Below are positions 25,475 through 34,404 of a stretch of DNA of 64,000 nt, in pieces. The stretch's first letter is position 1. Every line of letters begins with the position of its first letter. Below the pieces are notes generated by a model. It searched no databases, was not told where the DNA came from, and saw only the letters and a program-made list of their open reading frames with translations. The DNA is taken from assembly GCA_003818205.1 (NCBI GenBank), contig RPRQ01000010.1, forward strand, positions 1-64,000, in the 5' to 3' direction. This DNA comes from Bacteroidales bacterium. Lineage in GTDB: Bacteria > Bacteroidota > Bacteroidia > Bacteroidales > Tenuifilaceae. The position numbers and the translations under genes are program-made.

Positions 25475-26545
25475 TCACCTCTCCTCCAGCAGCACCTTAA
25501 CCTTGGTCGAATCCTCTTCGAACTGAGCCCATTCCCAGAAAACTACACCTTTTGAGGGCTTTTCTAGGGCATACCTCATATTCATTTTGAACTCCTCGGG
25601 GCTTAGGATCCCTTCGCGGTAGCAACTATTCACCTCAATGCTCGGTATTATCTGACCGGGAGCAAGCGAGTCGAAATCCTTTACCACCGATGCGACCCAT
25701 TCGGGTTCACGGTAGAGCATCCACGAGTAGCACATGGGCGATATGTAATCGACTAGCTTCGATAGCTCCTTAATATCCTGACCTGCTAGGTAGTAACGGG
25801 CATTGCTGTAATCGGACTTTCTCCAGGGGACTGCATGGAGGTTCAGCTTGATGTCGGGGTTCAGCTCACGGGCTAAAGCTGATAAACTTTGAACCATTGA
25901 GGTTATTTTAAAACTTTTAAACTCAGCCCACGATTCGCTTTTAGCTAGCCATTGGTTCTTCGAATAGGTTGATGTAAAGGTATCGGGTATTGCAACCCCT
26001 TTCTCCTTCGTGAAATCTGCTTGGCAGCTGTCGCAGTAGCAACCGTGAAGTATCGAATCGGTAGGGGTTGATGGTTTTACCATCTCCCAGTAAAGAAAAT
26101 CTCTTACGAAATCGATGCTAATTCCATCGGGATTTGTGGTGGTAATAAGATTTCGTAAATCATCTAAGACCTGTTGCTGATATCTATCTCTTGATGGGCA
26201 TACGAACTCGACCCAATCCTGTTTAGCCTTTGTGCCTCTATTTGTTACTGCGTAGTTCGATGAGTCCTTAGCCAGCGCTTCGGGGTTGAAGAATACGGGG
26301 AATATGACGAAGACCTTAACCCGATTCTCCTTCGCCAAGCGACGGAATTCATTATCAGCCGCCATTTTTTTGCTTACAAAAGCGGTATTGATTCCACCCT
26401 TATGCCATGTTGCGAATAGCTCGGGGTAGCTGCCCTTGTAATCGTAGATTTTTGTACCGATTATGGCATCGTTGGGTTTGCTGCATGAGGCAGCGATTAG
26501 GGCAACAAGGCTTAATACTAGATTTCGGTTATAGTGAGGTTGCAT
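25475..26545 (-). CDS. Glycosidase-like (GHL10-type) lipoprotein
   Basis: 356 residues. The signal peptide ends in a lipobox (LIAASC, Cys at 21), so a surface or periplasmic lipoprotein is likely. The body looks like a TIM barrel: YDYKGSYPELFATWHKGGIN, then VKVFVIFPVFF, PDGISIDFVRDFLYWE (a D-G-I-S-I-D strand as in GH-like barrels), and a late VDYISPMCYSWM and SKGVVFWEWAQF. This resembles the putative glycoside hydrolase (GHL10/DUF4015-like) group. A CYCDSC motif near residue 175 might bind metal or form disulfides. It stands 75 bases before the NagB-LmbE start in the glucosamine locus. Confidence 0.65.
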   Translation of the reverse strand: MQPHYNRNLVLSLVALIAASCSKPNDAIIGTKIYDYKGSYPELFATWHKGGINTAFVSKKMAADNEFRRLAKENRVKVFVIFPVFFNPEALAKDSSNYAVTNRGTKAKQDWVEFVCPSRDRYQQQVLDDLRNLITTTNPDGISIDFVRDFLYWEMVKPSTPTDSILHGCYCDSCQADFTKEKGVAIPDTFTSTYSKNQWLAKSESWAEFKSFKITSMVQSLSALARELNPDIKLNLHAVPWRKSDYSNARYYLAGQDIKELSKLVDYISPMCYSWMLYREPEWVASVVKDFDSLAPGQIIPSIEVNSCYREGILSPEEFKMNMRYALEKPSKGVVFWEWAQFEEDSTKVKVLLEER

Positions 26546-26659
26546 GATCTGTTTTATATAGGTGTTGTTAATAATGGGTTGTTTAGTGTTATAAAAGTTT
26601 TGTTTGGTTATGTTGGTAATGGAATAGTGGGGTTCTCATAAACAGTTATCTTTCAATGT

Positions 26660-26953
26660 CCTTTTATTTAGTTATTCGACAAAACTAGTGGGTAGTTGTA
26701 ATTCTACAATTGTAGGATTTTATCGGTGACCTCTTGAAAACCTTACACACTTTTTATTCATTGGCTTTCTTAATCCCAGAGGGATTATATGTCTATAGAA
26801 AATATCTATCCCTAGGAACATTCGACCCCCGCTGGGGTCGCACCATAAATGGGCATTTTTTCTATAAACATCCGACCCCTCTGGGGTCAATATTGGAGCA
26901 AAACCAAATTATCTTCCACAACTTTTGTCGAATAACCTTTTATTTAGTTATTC
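26660..26953. repeat. Structured intergenic element with terminal repeats and hairpin array
   Basis: The 441-base gap 26546-26986 holds no convincing gene. Identical 18-mers CCTTTTATTTAGTTATTC lie at 26660-26677 and 26936-26953. A 14-base perfect inverted repeat (GTTATTCGACAAAA at 26671-26684, its complement at 26923-26936) overlaps them. Inside are three short hairpins: AATCCC-AGA-GGGATT (26772-26786), CGACCCC-CGCT-GGGGTCG (26823-26840) and GACCCC-TCT-GGGGTC (26874-26888), and an inverted pair ATGTCTATAGAAAA / ATGTTTATAGAAAA. Confidence 0.6.
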
Positions 26954-26986
26954 AAAACATATATTGAATTATAGTTACGATCAACA

Positions 26987-27886
26987 TTACCTTGGCGGAA
27001 ATACATCTATCACAGTAAAATCGACCCAGAATAGCGATGATGTATTGCTAACCCTGCTGATAATAGAGTCGCCAATGGTTTTTGATGGGTTTTCGTAATT
27101 ACCCCACCAGCTTTTATCGGGGCCATAGCCATACTGAAATCCAACCTTTGCGGGTTTAAAGGCATCGCCCCACGCTTTAAACTCATCGACCATGGCTTTT
27201 AGCGACGTAAACTGCTGGCTATCGTCAACAAAAACAATCCCATCCCTAGCATGGGGCGGCATTTTTTCGATTAGCCAATGCTTGAGGAATAGCTTATACT
27301 GCGGATGATATTCGCGAGCAATGGTAAGCCATTTGTTGGCCTCCTCGTCAGTTACAGCATTGCCATCGGGCTGGGTGTATGATTTGTACCACTCCACATC
27401 AACGCCTACGCCAATAATACACTTGTGCTTGCTATACTTTTTGAGCATGGTATGAATCAGCTCCTCCACCGATGCCATACCCGGTTCAATTTGTAGCCAA
27501 ACCCTTACCCCATTCTGGTCGAACAGGTTAAAGGTCTCCTCGTTTTGGTCTGCCGATGAACCGCTAATATATTGCGAAGTATTTGTAATGGGGAAGTTTA
27601 AGCGGCAACCCTTTTCGTTGAGCGTACCCACAATCCATACGCATTCAGGTTGAGCCCCAGTAAAATTCGATGCCATGCGCTGCCCCACCGATAGCCAGTA
27701 CTCCCTGCCAGGGTTATACTCAGGGCCGTAGGCTGAGTACCTAAATCCTGCACCTAGGGTTGGGTCAACAATGGTATCGTAATCGGTTGCATTGCTATTC
27801 TTAACAACTTCATCCTTGGTGCATTTGCATGAGGTTAAAACAGCAGCAAGAATAAATACCTTTAAGATATGGGAATAAATTTTCAT
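26987..27886 (-). CDS. Lipoprotein with GH18-like D-x-E motif
   Basis: 299 residues; lipobox at LTSC (Cys20). No family was firmly recognised. The middle reads as alternating strands and helices compatible with a TIM barrel: GVRVWLQIEPG, then CIIGVGVDVEWYKSY, then KLFLKHWLIEKM, DGIVFVDDSQQF and AKVGFQYGYGPDKSWW. GVDVEW (Asp163, Glu165) is reminiscent of the end of the GH18 D-x-x-D-x-D-x-E motif, and a lectin-like or inactive GH18 is possible. The context (SusCD, exo-glucosaminidase, NagB) supports action on an amino-sugar glycan. A hairpin separates it from the upstream PKD lipoprotein gene. Confidence 0.5.
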   Translation of the reverse strand: MKIYSHILKVFILAAVLTSCKCTKDEVVKNSNATDYDTIVDPTLGAGFRYSAYGPEYNPGREYWLSVGQRMASNFTGAQPECVWIVGTLNEKGCRLNFPITNTSQYISGSSADQNEETFNLFDQNGVRVWLQIEPGMASVEELIHTMLKKYSKHKCIIGVGVDVEWYKSYTQPDGNAVTDEEANKWLTIAREYHPQYKLFLKHWLIEKMPPHARDGIVFVDDSQQFTSLKAMVDEFKAWGDAFKPAKVGFQYGYGPDKSWWGNYENPSKTIGDSIISRVSNTSSLFWVDFTVIDVFPPR

Positions 27887-27905
27887 GTTAATTTCTTTAT
27901 AAAAT

Positions 27906-27940
27906 GGGCATCCTACTATAAATATAGGATTTGGATGCCC
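27906..27940 (-). terminator. Hairpin between PUL genes (possible attenuator)
   Basis: Minus strand: GGGCATCC (27940-27933), loop with an inner ATCCTA/TAGGAT alternative stem, GGATGCCC (27913-27906), then ATTTT. It lies between the PKD lipoprotein and the GH18-like gene and could lower transcription of the downstream genes or protect the upstream mRNA end. Confidence 0.6.
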
Positions 27941-27993
27941 CTTTTGGTTTAAATGATGAACGGTTTAAGGTGTTTCTGCTATTAATATTTAAT

Positions 27994-28911
27994 CTATCGA
28001 GTTACTTTTTTTACCAATCGCAAATAACCCCATTCAGTTTTAGTTGTACCTGAAACTGTAAAATCGGCTGGTAATGAAGCATCGTAGCGCAACCAGAGAG
28101 TATTAGGTGTTATTTCAAGAATTTGATATTCATGTGTGCCGTTTGCTATACCAATCCAACCATTATTTGTAATTCTTAAAACCCAGGCTGTATCGGCACC
28201 CGTTCCTAGTTTTTCAGTTTCCCAGCTGCTCTCAGGGGCAGTATATTCAAGAGCTACATCGGCATATTCTGCTTGTGTTTGACCTCTTAATTCATTAGCC
28301 CAAGCCCAGCTGTAAAGAAAATCACCATTGCTATTATTAATGTAATCAAATTTTCTGTTGATTTTAAATGAGTATTCATCATCATAACATCCCATACCAT
28401 CCATTTCATTGTCACCTGATTCCCACCATGTGACATCAATAGGGTCGAAATATGTACTTGGATCTTCTGGTCCTCCACAAGCAAAAGCTCCAGCCGTATG
28501 ATCCCATACCCAAACAGCAGAACTTTGATTATTCAAGGAACTATAACCACAAATGACTTTGTTCACATAGTTGTAAACATCAGGATTACCAATAGTTGTT
28601 GTGATGGACTTGGTAACAACTGTTTGTCCTCCTTTACCCATGGCAATACACTTTACATTGTATGTATCGGCAATATCAAATGACATCTCTGTATTTTCTC
28701 CAACAGCTGTTTTTCCATTATCAAAATCCCAGTAGAATTCATACGCATTGTCAGCATTCGCAGTAAATTCAACGCTGTTTCCAGTGATAGTTGCTTGAAT
28801 TTCAACATTTGCAGGGGGGGTGCCAATACTTGGATCGGAATCTTCCTGTGTACAGGAAATCATCATAAGGGTAAGTACTCCCACAATTAAAAGGCTTATT
28901 GTTTTTTTCAT
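27994..28911 (-). CDS. PKD-domain surface lipoprotein (putative glycan binding)
   Basis: 305 residues; lipobox LMMISC (Cys20). About residues 45-110 form a PKD domain with the signature FYWDFDNGKTAVGEN; the rest (about 115-305) is a tryptophan-rich beta-sandwich-like domain (AVWVWDHTAGAFACGG; LYSWAWANELRG; TLWLRYDASLP) that ends in W-G-Y-L-R-L-V-K-K. It takes the place of SusE/SusF-type surface glycan-binding proteins just after SusD (30-base gap), so it probably binds the polysaccharide at the cell surface. The ligand cannot be read from sequence. Confidence 0.75.
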   Translation of the reverse strand: MKKTISLLIVGVLTLMMISCTQEDSDPSIGTPPANVEIQATITGNSVEFTANADNAYEFYWDFDNGKTAVGENTEMSFDIADTYNVKCIAMGKGGQTVVTKSITTTIGNPDVYNYVNKVICGYSSLNNQSSAVWVWDHTAGAFACGGPEDPSTYFDPIDVTWWESGDNEMDGMGCYDDEYSFKINRKFDYINNSNGDFLYSWAWANELRGQTQAEYADVALEYTAPESSWETEKLGTGADTAWVLRITNNGWIGIANGTHEYQILEITPNTLWLRYDASLPADFTVSGTTKTEWGYLRLVKKVTR

Positions 28912-28941
28912 TTTTTAATCATTTAAGGGTTTAAAATGATA

Positions 28942-30417
28942 TTAAAATCCACCAAGGTCAACTTGAGCCTGAGGTATTGGGAAGTAGTGATTATTCGCTT
29001 CGGTGTAACCAAATTGACCAAGAACTTCAACACCACGTCCTGAACGAATTATATCCCATAGTGCATGACCCTCCATTGCAAGTTCGCATCTGCGTTCATG
29101 GAAAATAGCCTTAACTGGATCTGCTAAGTATGGCGATGCCCCTAAACCGACTCTATCACGAACTTCGGTTAAATATGATTGCCAATCACCTCCTGTATGA
29201 TAAGCAGCTTCGGCTGCCCAAAGCAACACCTCAGCATAGCGTATTACAATCCAGTTATTTGGATCATCACTCATATTTTCGGCTTGTAAGCTAAAAGGTA
29301 GTTGATACTTTTGGTTACACATCTTGTCGATATTGCTAGCCCAATTAGTTGAGTTATCGGCAACCACCTCATCAGCGGTTCCTGGCCATAGTATTTCACC
29401 ATCAGTAATAATTGTTGCATCTCGTCGAGGATCACCAGCCTCGTATTCATCGTATAAATTTTGGTTTGGTAGATTGAAACCCCAACCAGCATCTAAATTA
29501 CGGCTACGCATAAAAATTGAATATACATTGCCAGTATTCTGATCACCCCAGTTTGAGCCACCGGGTATATTCCCGAATTGAATTTCGAATACGCTTTCGG
29601 GTCCATTTTCGTGAGGGTAAGCCCAATTGTTGGCATAGTCTGATTCTAGATGGTATTGTGGTATGGCTGGAGCGGTAGGATTTATTATCTCTTCAGCTAT
29701 GGCGAGAGCTTCGCTCCATTTTTCTTGATAAATATAGGCTTTACAAAGCATCGCATTTGCAGCACCTTTTGTTGCTCTACCCATATCTTCTGTAGTATAT
29801 TCACTCTTTTCGGGAAGAATTAAAGCTGCATCTTTGAAATCTTGTTCGATTTGAGCATAAATAGCAGAGATTTCTGCAAGGGGTTGTTTGTATTCGCTGG
29901 GGCTAAGTACTTTTGTAACAAGCGGGACTTTCCCATAAGTTCTAACCAATTCGAAGTAAAAGTAGCCACGAATAAATTTAGCTTCAGCAATAATCCTTTC
30001 TTTCATATCAGCATCAATGAGATTATCGCTCATTTTGGTAACACCATCAATAAGTTTATTGCATCTGCCAACTCCTATAAAATAGTTTTTGTACGGGTTG
30101 ATTAACCCCTCGTTATTTGCATTGTATTGGAAACGTAAAAGAGGTTCAATCCATGCATTATCTCCTGCCCCTTCTCCTCCTTTATGAGCATCATGACCAA
30201 GAATGTCTCCAAGCCAAAATTGAAGGAAGTTAGAGTCGTCCCAGCCTAAAACACTATAACAACCAGTTAGTGCAAGCTGGGCGTTTTTTTCACTATTAAA
30301 GTATAGCTCTTCGTCAACTTGTGGAATGGTTGGATCAAGGAATTTCTCTGTGCAAGCAACTATTCCAAGTAAACTTGCAAAAAGTGTAATCTGTAAAAGG
30401 ATTTTTTTAGTTTTCAT
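28942..30417 (-). CDS. susD: SusD/RagB-family outer-membrane lipoprotein
   Basis: 491 residues from ATG 30417 (MKTKKILLQ); an ATG at 30429 that shares its A with the SusC stop (TAATG) would add four residues and could give translational coupling. Lipobox LLGIVAC. The N-terminal TPR-like region (ALTGCYSVLG) and the terminal SusD domain (DRVGLGASPYL, FHERRCELAMEGHALWDIIRSG, NHYFPIPQAQVDLG) are clearly present. SusD proteins form the lid of the SusC transporter and bind oligosaccharides outside the cell. It follows susC directly. Confidence 0.97.
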   Translation of the reverse strand: MKTKKILLQITLFASLLGIVACTEKFLDPTIPQVDEELYFNSEKNAQLALTGCYSVLGWDDSNFLQFWLGDILGHDAHKGGEGAGDNAWIEPLLRFQYNANNEGLINPYKNYFIGVGRCNKLIDGVTKMSDNLIDADMKERIIAEAKFIRGYFYFELVRTYGKVPLVTKVLSPSEYKQPLAEISAIYAQIEQDFKDAALILPEKSEYTTEDMGRATKGAANAMLCKAYIYQEKWSEALAIAEEIINPTAPAIPQYHLESDYANNWAYPHENGPESVFEIQFGNIPGGSNWGDQNTGNVYSIFMRSRNLDAGWGFNLPNQNLYDEYEAGDPRRDATIITDGEILWPGTADEVVADNSTNWASNIDKMCNQKYQLPFSLQAENMSDDPNNWIVIRYAEVLLWAAEAAYHTGGDWQSYLTEVRDRVGLGASPYLADPVKAIFHERRCELAMEGHALWDIIRSGRGVEVLGQFGYTEANNHYFPIPQAQVDLGGF

Positions 30418-30428
30418 GGTTTGTTGCA

Positions 30429-33400
30429 TTAAAAGGTTAATGAAATACCGGTAAAGAATGTTCTTGATTGTGGATATCTTCCTCTATCGAGACCATAATC
30501 AAGATTACCATATACACCATAGCTTACATCTGGATCAAATCCTGAGTACTTTGTAAATGTGAGTAGATTTGTCCCGCCAATAAAGAACCTTAAGGATTGA
30601 ATTTTGATCTTAGTCGCCAAACTATTAGGAAGCGTAAAACCTATTTGAAAATCTTTAAGTCTTACATAGCTACCATCCTCAACAAAACGATCGGAGAACC
30701 AGTTGTTGTTTGCATCAGCAGCATTCATCCTTGGATTATGTGCATCATTAGTGGTTCCTTCCCCTGTCCAACGATTAAGCATTTGAGCATCCATGTTATG
30801 CGATGCATCAGGGCGTTCGGAGTAAACCATTGTTCCATTGAATATATCATTGCCGTAAACACCTTGAAATTGGAAGCTAAGGTCGAACATTTTGTACTCA
30901 AGTTTACCGCTTATACCATATGTAATTTTTGGGAGAGGACATCCTATACTTCCCAGATATAATTTGTCAGGATCATTAGGATCAACTTTATACTTAATAT
31001 CACCCGGTGCTGCATTTGGTTGAAGAAGATCACCATTTGAATCAACATGAGCATTAACCTCATCCCAGGTTTGAAATAATCCGTCGGTTTTATAACCACG
31101 AAATTGTATTAATGGCTGTCCAACTTCAGCATAGGTTATAAAATCGCCATCGCGGAGACCTGTTCCCCATAATGTTTTTGCACCATCCAAGGTTACTAGC
31201 TCGTTTTGATTATAATTTAAATTAAACCCAATTTGGTAGGATAATGAACCTGTTTTTTTCTTGTAAGAAAAATCAAAATCAATACCATTATTCTTAACCT
31301 TACCAGCATTTACCCATGCTTGCGTTTCTAATCCAACATGGCTTGGTGTAGGTTTTTCAACAAGCATCCCGGTAGTATTTTTAACATAATAATCGAATGT
31401 CATATTAATACTATTGTCAAGTAAACCTAAATCAAATCCAATGTTTGTTGAGCTATTACTCTCCCATTTAATATCCTGATTCTTGCCACTTGGAAATGCA
31501 GATCCATCTAAAACGGTGTTTCCGAATACATAACCATATCCTTTACTGGCTAATGATATATATGGGTAGTTTCCAATTTTGTTGTTTCCATTTACGCCAT
31601 AGCCACCCCTTAACTTTAATTGGTTAATAAAAGATAGATTGGACATAAATGATTCTTTATGAAGATTCCAACCTAGTGAGAATGAGGGGAAATTCCCCCA
31701 TCGGTTATTTATACCAAAATTAGATGCCCCATCACGTCGAATCGATGCGGTTACTAGATATTTATTTGCATAAGAGTAATTCACTCTTCCAAAATATGAA
31801 AGCATTAATAGCTCACCCATTAGGCCGTTCGAAATGGCAGCACTTGCGTTACCATTATCGATAAAAGCTTGATCGGGATTGTTGGATAGAAGATTCGTTA
31901 CGCTAGTTCCAAAATATTCTTCATACTTATTCATTGCCTCATTCCCTAACATGGCCGATATTGAATGATCTCCATATTCTTTGCTGAATGTAAGCGTATT
32001 GTACAAACTCCAGGTTTTGCTTTGAGCATAATTTCTAGATACAGAAGGTTCAGCTTGCCCAGGCTCACTAAAAATTTCATAAGCAGGGCTAAAATTATTC
32101 GAATTATTATCGTTATAATCTATACCCAAATTCGATTTAAAAACCAAAGATTTGAAAGGTTTAATTTCAGCAAAAACATTTCCTACAATTATTGTAGTTA
32201 TATCATCATTATGAGTACGATCAATTTGAGCCACTGGATTTCGCATATCAACAAATTCAGATCCGATAAAATTCCCATCTGTATCTCTTACTGCAGTCAC
32301 AGGATCAATAGCAAGTGCTTCAATAATAACAGCATTCCATTCATCTTCTTCATTAACTCTATGTGTGATATCCTTTTCAAGTGTAAGGTTTTCACCAATT
32401 GTTAACCACTTTTTTAAATTTGATGTAGAGTTTAGCCTTAATGAAGTTCTTTGATAATCACTTTTTTTGACAATCCCCTTTTCTTTGGTGTTGCCAATAC
32501 TCATAAAATAATTGGTGTTTTCAGACGCACCTGAGATACCAATATTGATGTTTTTGTTAGATCCTACTTGTGTGATTTCATCAAACCAGTTAGTGCCTTC
32601 TCCAAGGGATTGGTAATCAACAAGTGATGCGCTTGGTGATAATCCAGCATTGATTTTTGCTTCATTATTGAGCATTCCCCATTGGCTTGCATTGAGCATA
32701 TTCATTTTTCTCCAAACTTTCGATACTCCTTGTGTTGCATCAATGCTAATTTGCATTTTCCCTTTACTTCCACGTTTTGTGGTTATTAAAACTACACCAT
32801 TTGAACCGCGTGAACCATAGATAGCGCAGGCTGAAGCATCCTTTAGTATCTCCATCGACTCAATATCTGATGGGTTAAGAAATGAAATATCGTCAACTTG
32901 CAGACCGTCAACTACATATACAGGATCGCTATTATTTACAGTTGAGAATCCACGAATACGTATTGAAGGGGTTGAACCTGGAGTTCCTGTATTAGTTGTA
33001 ACAGATACCCCTGAGGCACGTCCTTGTAAGATTTGTCCAAGGTTAGATGATTTTGATTTTTCTATTTCCTCGGCTTTAACAGATACCACCGAACCTGTGA
33101 GGTCGCTTTTTCGCTGAACGCCATAGCCCACAACTACTAATTCATCAACAGATAACGATTCCTGTTCAAGTTTAAAATCGATTATCGATCGGCTTTCGAT
33201 ATTAACTTCTTGGTTGATAAATCCTACGAATGAGATGGTAAGCGTTGCATTACCATCGGCTTTAATGGAGTACTTCCCATTCGCATCGGATACCGCTCCT
33301 GTTGTGGTGCCTTTAATTAGAATGTTTGCCCCTGGAATGGGAGCTCCGGTTTGGTCGGTTACCGTTCCGGTTACCGTTAGCTCTTGGGCAAATACTTGCC

Positions 33401-33485
33401 CAGCTGAAACAAGGCAGACGAATAGGATAGCTACTAGCCATCTTATGCCCGTTACAGATTTTGCATTGGTTGCGTGATGTTTCAT
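30429..33485 (-). CDS. susC: SusC/RagA TonB-linked outer-membrane transporter
   Basis: 1018 residues: signal peptide (cleavage near VFAQE), CarboxypepD-regulatory-like domain (about 36-110: VTGTVTDQTGAPIPGANILI), TonB box region, plug (DELVVVGYGVQRKSDLTGSV; DPVYVVDGLQVDDISFLNP; ILKDASACAIYGSRGSNGVV, the SusC signature) and a large barrel. It imports oligosaccharides with SusD, energised by TonB. In the unit it follows two ROK genes (34 bases before) and precedes susD with a one-base overlap. Confidence 0.98.
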   Translation of the reverse strand: MKHHATNAKSVTGIRWLVAILFVCLVSAGQVFAQELTVTGTVTDQTGAPIPGANILIKGTTTGAVSDANGKYSIKADGNATLTISFVGFINQEVNIESRSIIDFKLEQESLSVDELVVVGYGVQRKSDLTGSVVSVKAEEIEKSKSSNLGQILQGRASGVSVTTNTGTPGSTPSIRIRGFSTVNNSDPVYVVDGLQVDDISFLNPSDIESMEILKDASACAIYGSRGSNGVVLITTKRGSKGKMQISIDATQGVSKVWRKMNMLNASQWGMLNNEAKINAGLSPSASLVDYQSLGEGTNWFDEITQVGSNKNINIGISGASENTNYFMSIGNTKEKGIVKKSDYQRTSLRLNSTSNLKKWLTIGENLTLEKDITHRVNEEDEWNAVIIEALAIDPVTAVRDTDGNFIGSEFVDMRNPVAQIDRTHNDDITTIIVGNVFAEIKPFKSLVFKSNLGIDYNDNNSNNFSPAYEIFSEPGQAEPSVSRNYAQSKTWSLYNTLTFSKEYGDHSISAMLGNEAMNKYEEYFGTSVTNLLSNNPDQAFIDNGNASAAISNGLMGELLMLSYFGRVNYSYANKYLVTASIRRDGASNFGINNRWGNFPSFSLGWNLHKESFMSNLSFINQLKLRGGYGVNGNNKIGNYPYISLASKGYGYVFGNTVLDGSAFPSGKNQDIKWESNSSTNIGFDLGLLDNSINMTFDYYVKNTTGMLVEKPTPSHVGLETQAWVNAGKVKNNGIDFDFSYKKKTGSLSYQIGFNLNYNQNELVTLDGAKTLWGTGLRDGDFITYAEVGQPLIQFRGYKTDGLFQTWDEVNAHVDSNGDLLQPNAAPGDIKYKVDPNDPDKLYLGSIGCPLPKITYGISGKLEYKMFDLSFQFQGVYGNDIFNGTMVYSERPDASHNMDAQMLNRWTGEGTTNDAHNPRMNAADANNNWFSDRFVEDGSYVRLKDFQIGFTLPNSLATKIKIQSLRFFIGGTNLLTFTKYSGFDPDVSYGVYGNLDYGLDRGRYPQSRTFFTGISLTF

Positions 33486-33519
33486 AGTTGAATTAAGGTT
33501 TAGTGTTATTGTTTAAGGG

Positions 33520-34404
33520 TTATTTTCTGAGAATTTTATTCTGGGCATCGTGGTATAGCGCTGCTGCGCCCAATACGGCTATATCGGGGTTTTCTGAGAC
33601 TTCAATTTTGAGAGTTTCGAGGGCGTGCTTGAAGTTGTAGGTGTTTACCTTCTCCCACATGGCCGTTTTAAAGAATGGGAACGCTTTGGCAAGGCTACCG
33701 CCCAAAACGATATAGTCGGGGTCAATGGCGTATAGTATGGCTTTAATGGCTGATCCCAAATCGAATCCGAATTGTTCAAAAACAGCTAAGGCAATCTTAT
33801 CGCCTTCGGTTGCCCGTTGGTAGAAAACATCGGCCTTAATGCCATACTTCTCATCGAAGTACCCCTCTGAGCAGTAGTACTCAATGTCGTAGTCGCGGTA
33901 GGGCATTGAGCCGAATTCGCCTGCGCCGCAGTGACTCCCAGAGTATAAGTGGCCGTTAAAGATTATGCCAGCGCCGAACCCTACGCCGATGATTACTCCA
34001 ACCACGTTGTTGTAGTCCTTGGCCTGCCCAAAGTACTTCTCGCCAATGGCAAAGCAGTTGGCATCGTTATTAACATAGACCTTAACATCCAAGCGGTTTT
34101 CGAGTATCTCCCGTAGGTGAACTTTTCTCCACGATGGGATGTTGGCCACCCTATACACAATGCCCTGCTTAACGTCAACCACGCTTGGTACGCCAATGCC
34201 AATACCCACCACATCCTTATCGAACATCTCCTTGATGACATTGAGAACCTCTTTGATTACTGTATCCTCCGATTCCTTATTGTTGATTTTCCGGGTGATG
34301 GTTTTTTCGAGTTTCATCCCTCTAACCTTGCCAACCGTTATGGTACGGCCGTTTAGGTCGATGCCAAGGATGAGTTCATTCCCTGTAGTTTCATCGTAGA
34401 TCAT
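33520..34404 (-). CDS. ROK-family protein, divergent copy
   Basis: 294 residues of the ROK (repressor, ORF, kinase) family. The phosphate-binding loop reads GIDLNGRTITVGKV, with Asn in place of the second Gly of the usual D-x-G-G-T-K. NDANCFAIGE holds the catalytic Asp, and VIIGVGFGAGIIFNG is the ATP site. The typical zinc motif C-x-C-G-x-x-G-C is missing; instead GEFGSMPYRDYDIEYYC. No helix-turn-helix precedes the domain, so it is a kinase-type or ligand-sensing member, not a NagC-type repressor. It overlaps the first ROK gene by 4 bases and is its paralogue. Sugar phosphorylation in the glucosamine pathway is the likely role, but activity is uncertain. Confidence 0.85.
   Translation of the reverse strand: MIYDETTGNELILGIDLNGRTITVGKVRGMKLEKTITRKINNKESEDTVIKEVLNVIKEMFDKDVVGIGIGVPSVVDVKQGIVYRVANIPSWRKVHLREILENRLDVKVYVNNDANCFAIGEKYFGQAKDYNNVVGVIIGVGFGAGIIFNGHLYSGSHCGAGEFGSMPYRDYDIEYYCSEGYFDEKYGIKADVFYQRATEGDKIALAVFEQFGFDLGSAIKAILYAIDPDYIVLGGSLAKAFPFFKTAMWEKVNTYNFKHALETLKIEVSENPDIAVLGAAALYHDAQNKILRK

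Noticed and set aside
26734-26967. 77-codon frame across the structured repeat
   Set aside because: It runs through the mini-hairpins and the end repeat; the composition reflects the repeat and not a protein.
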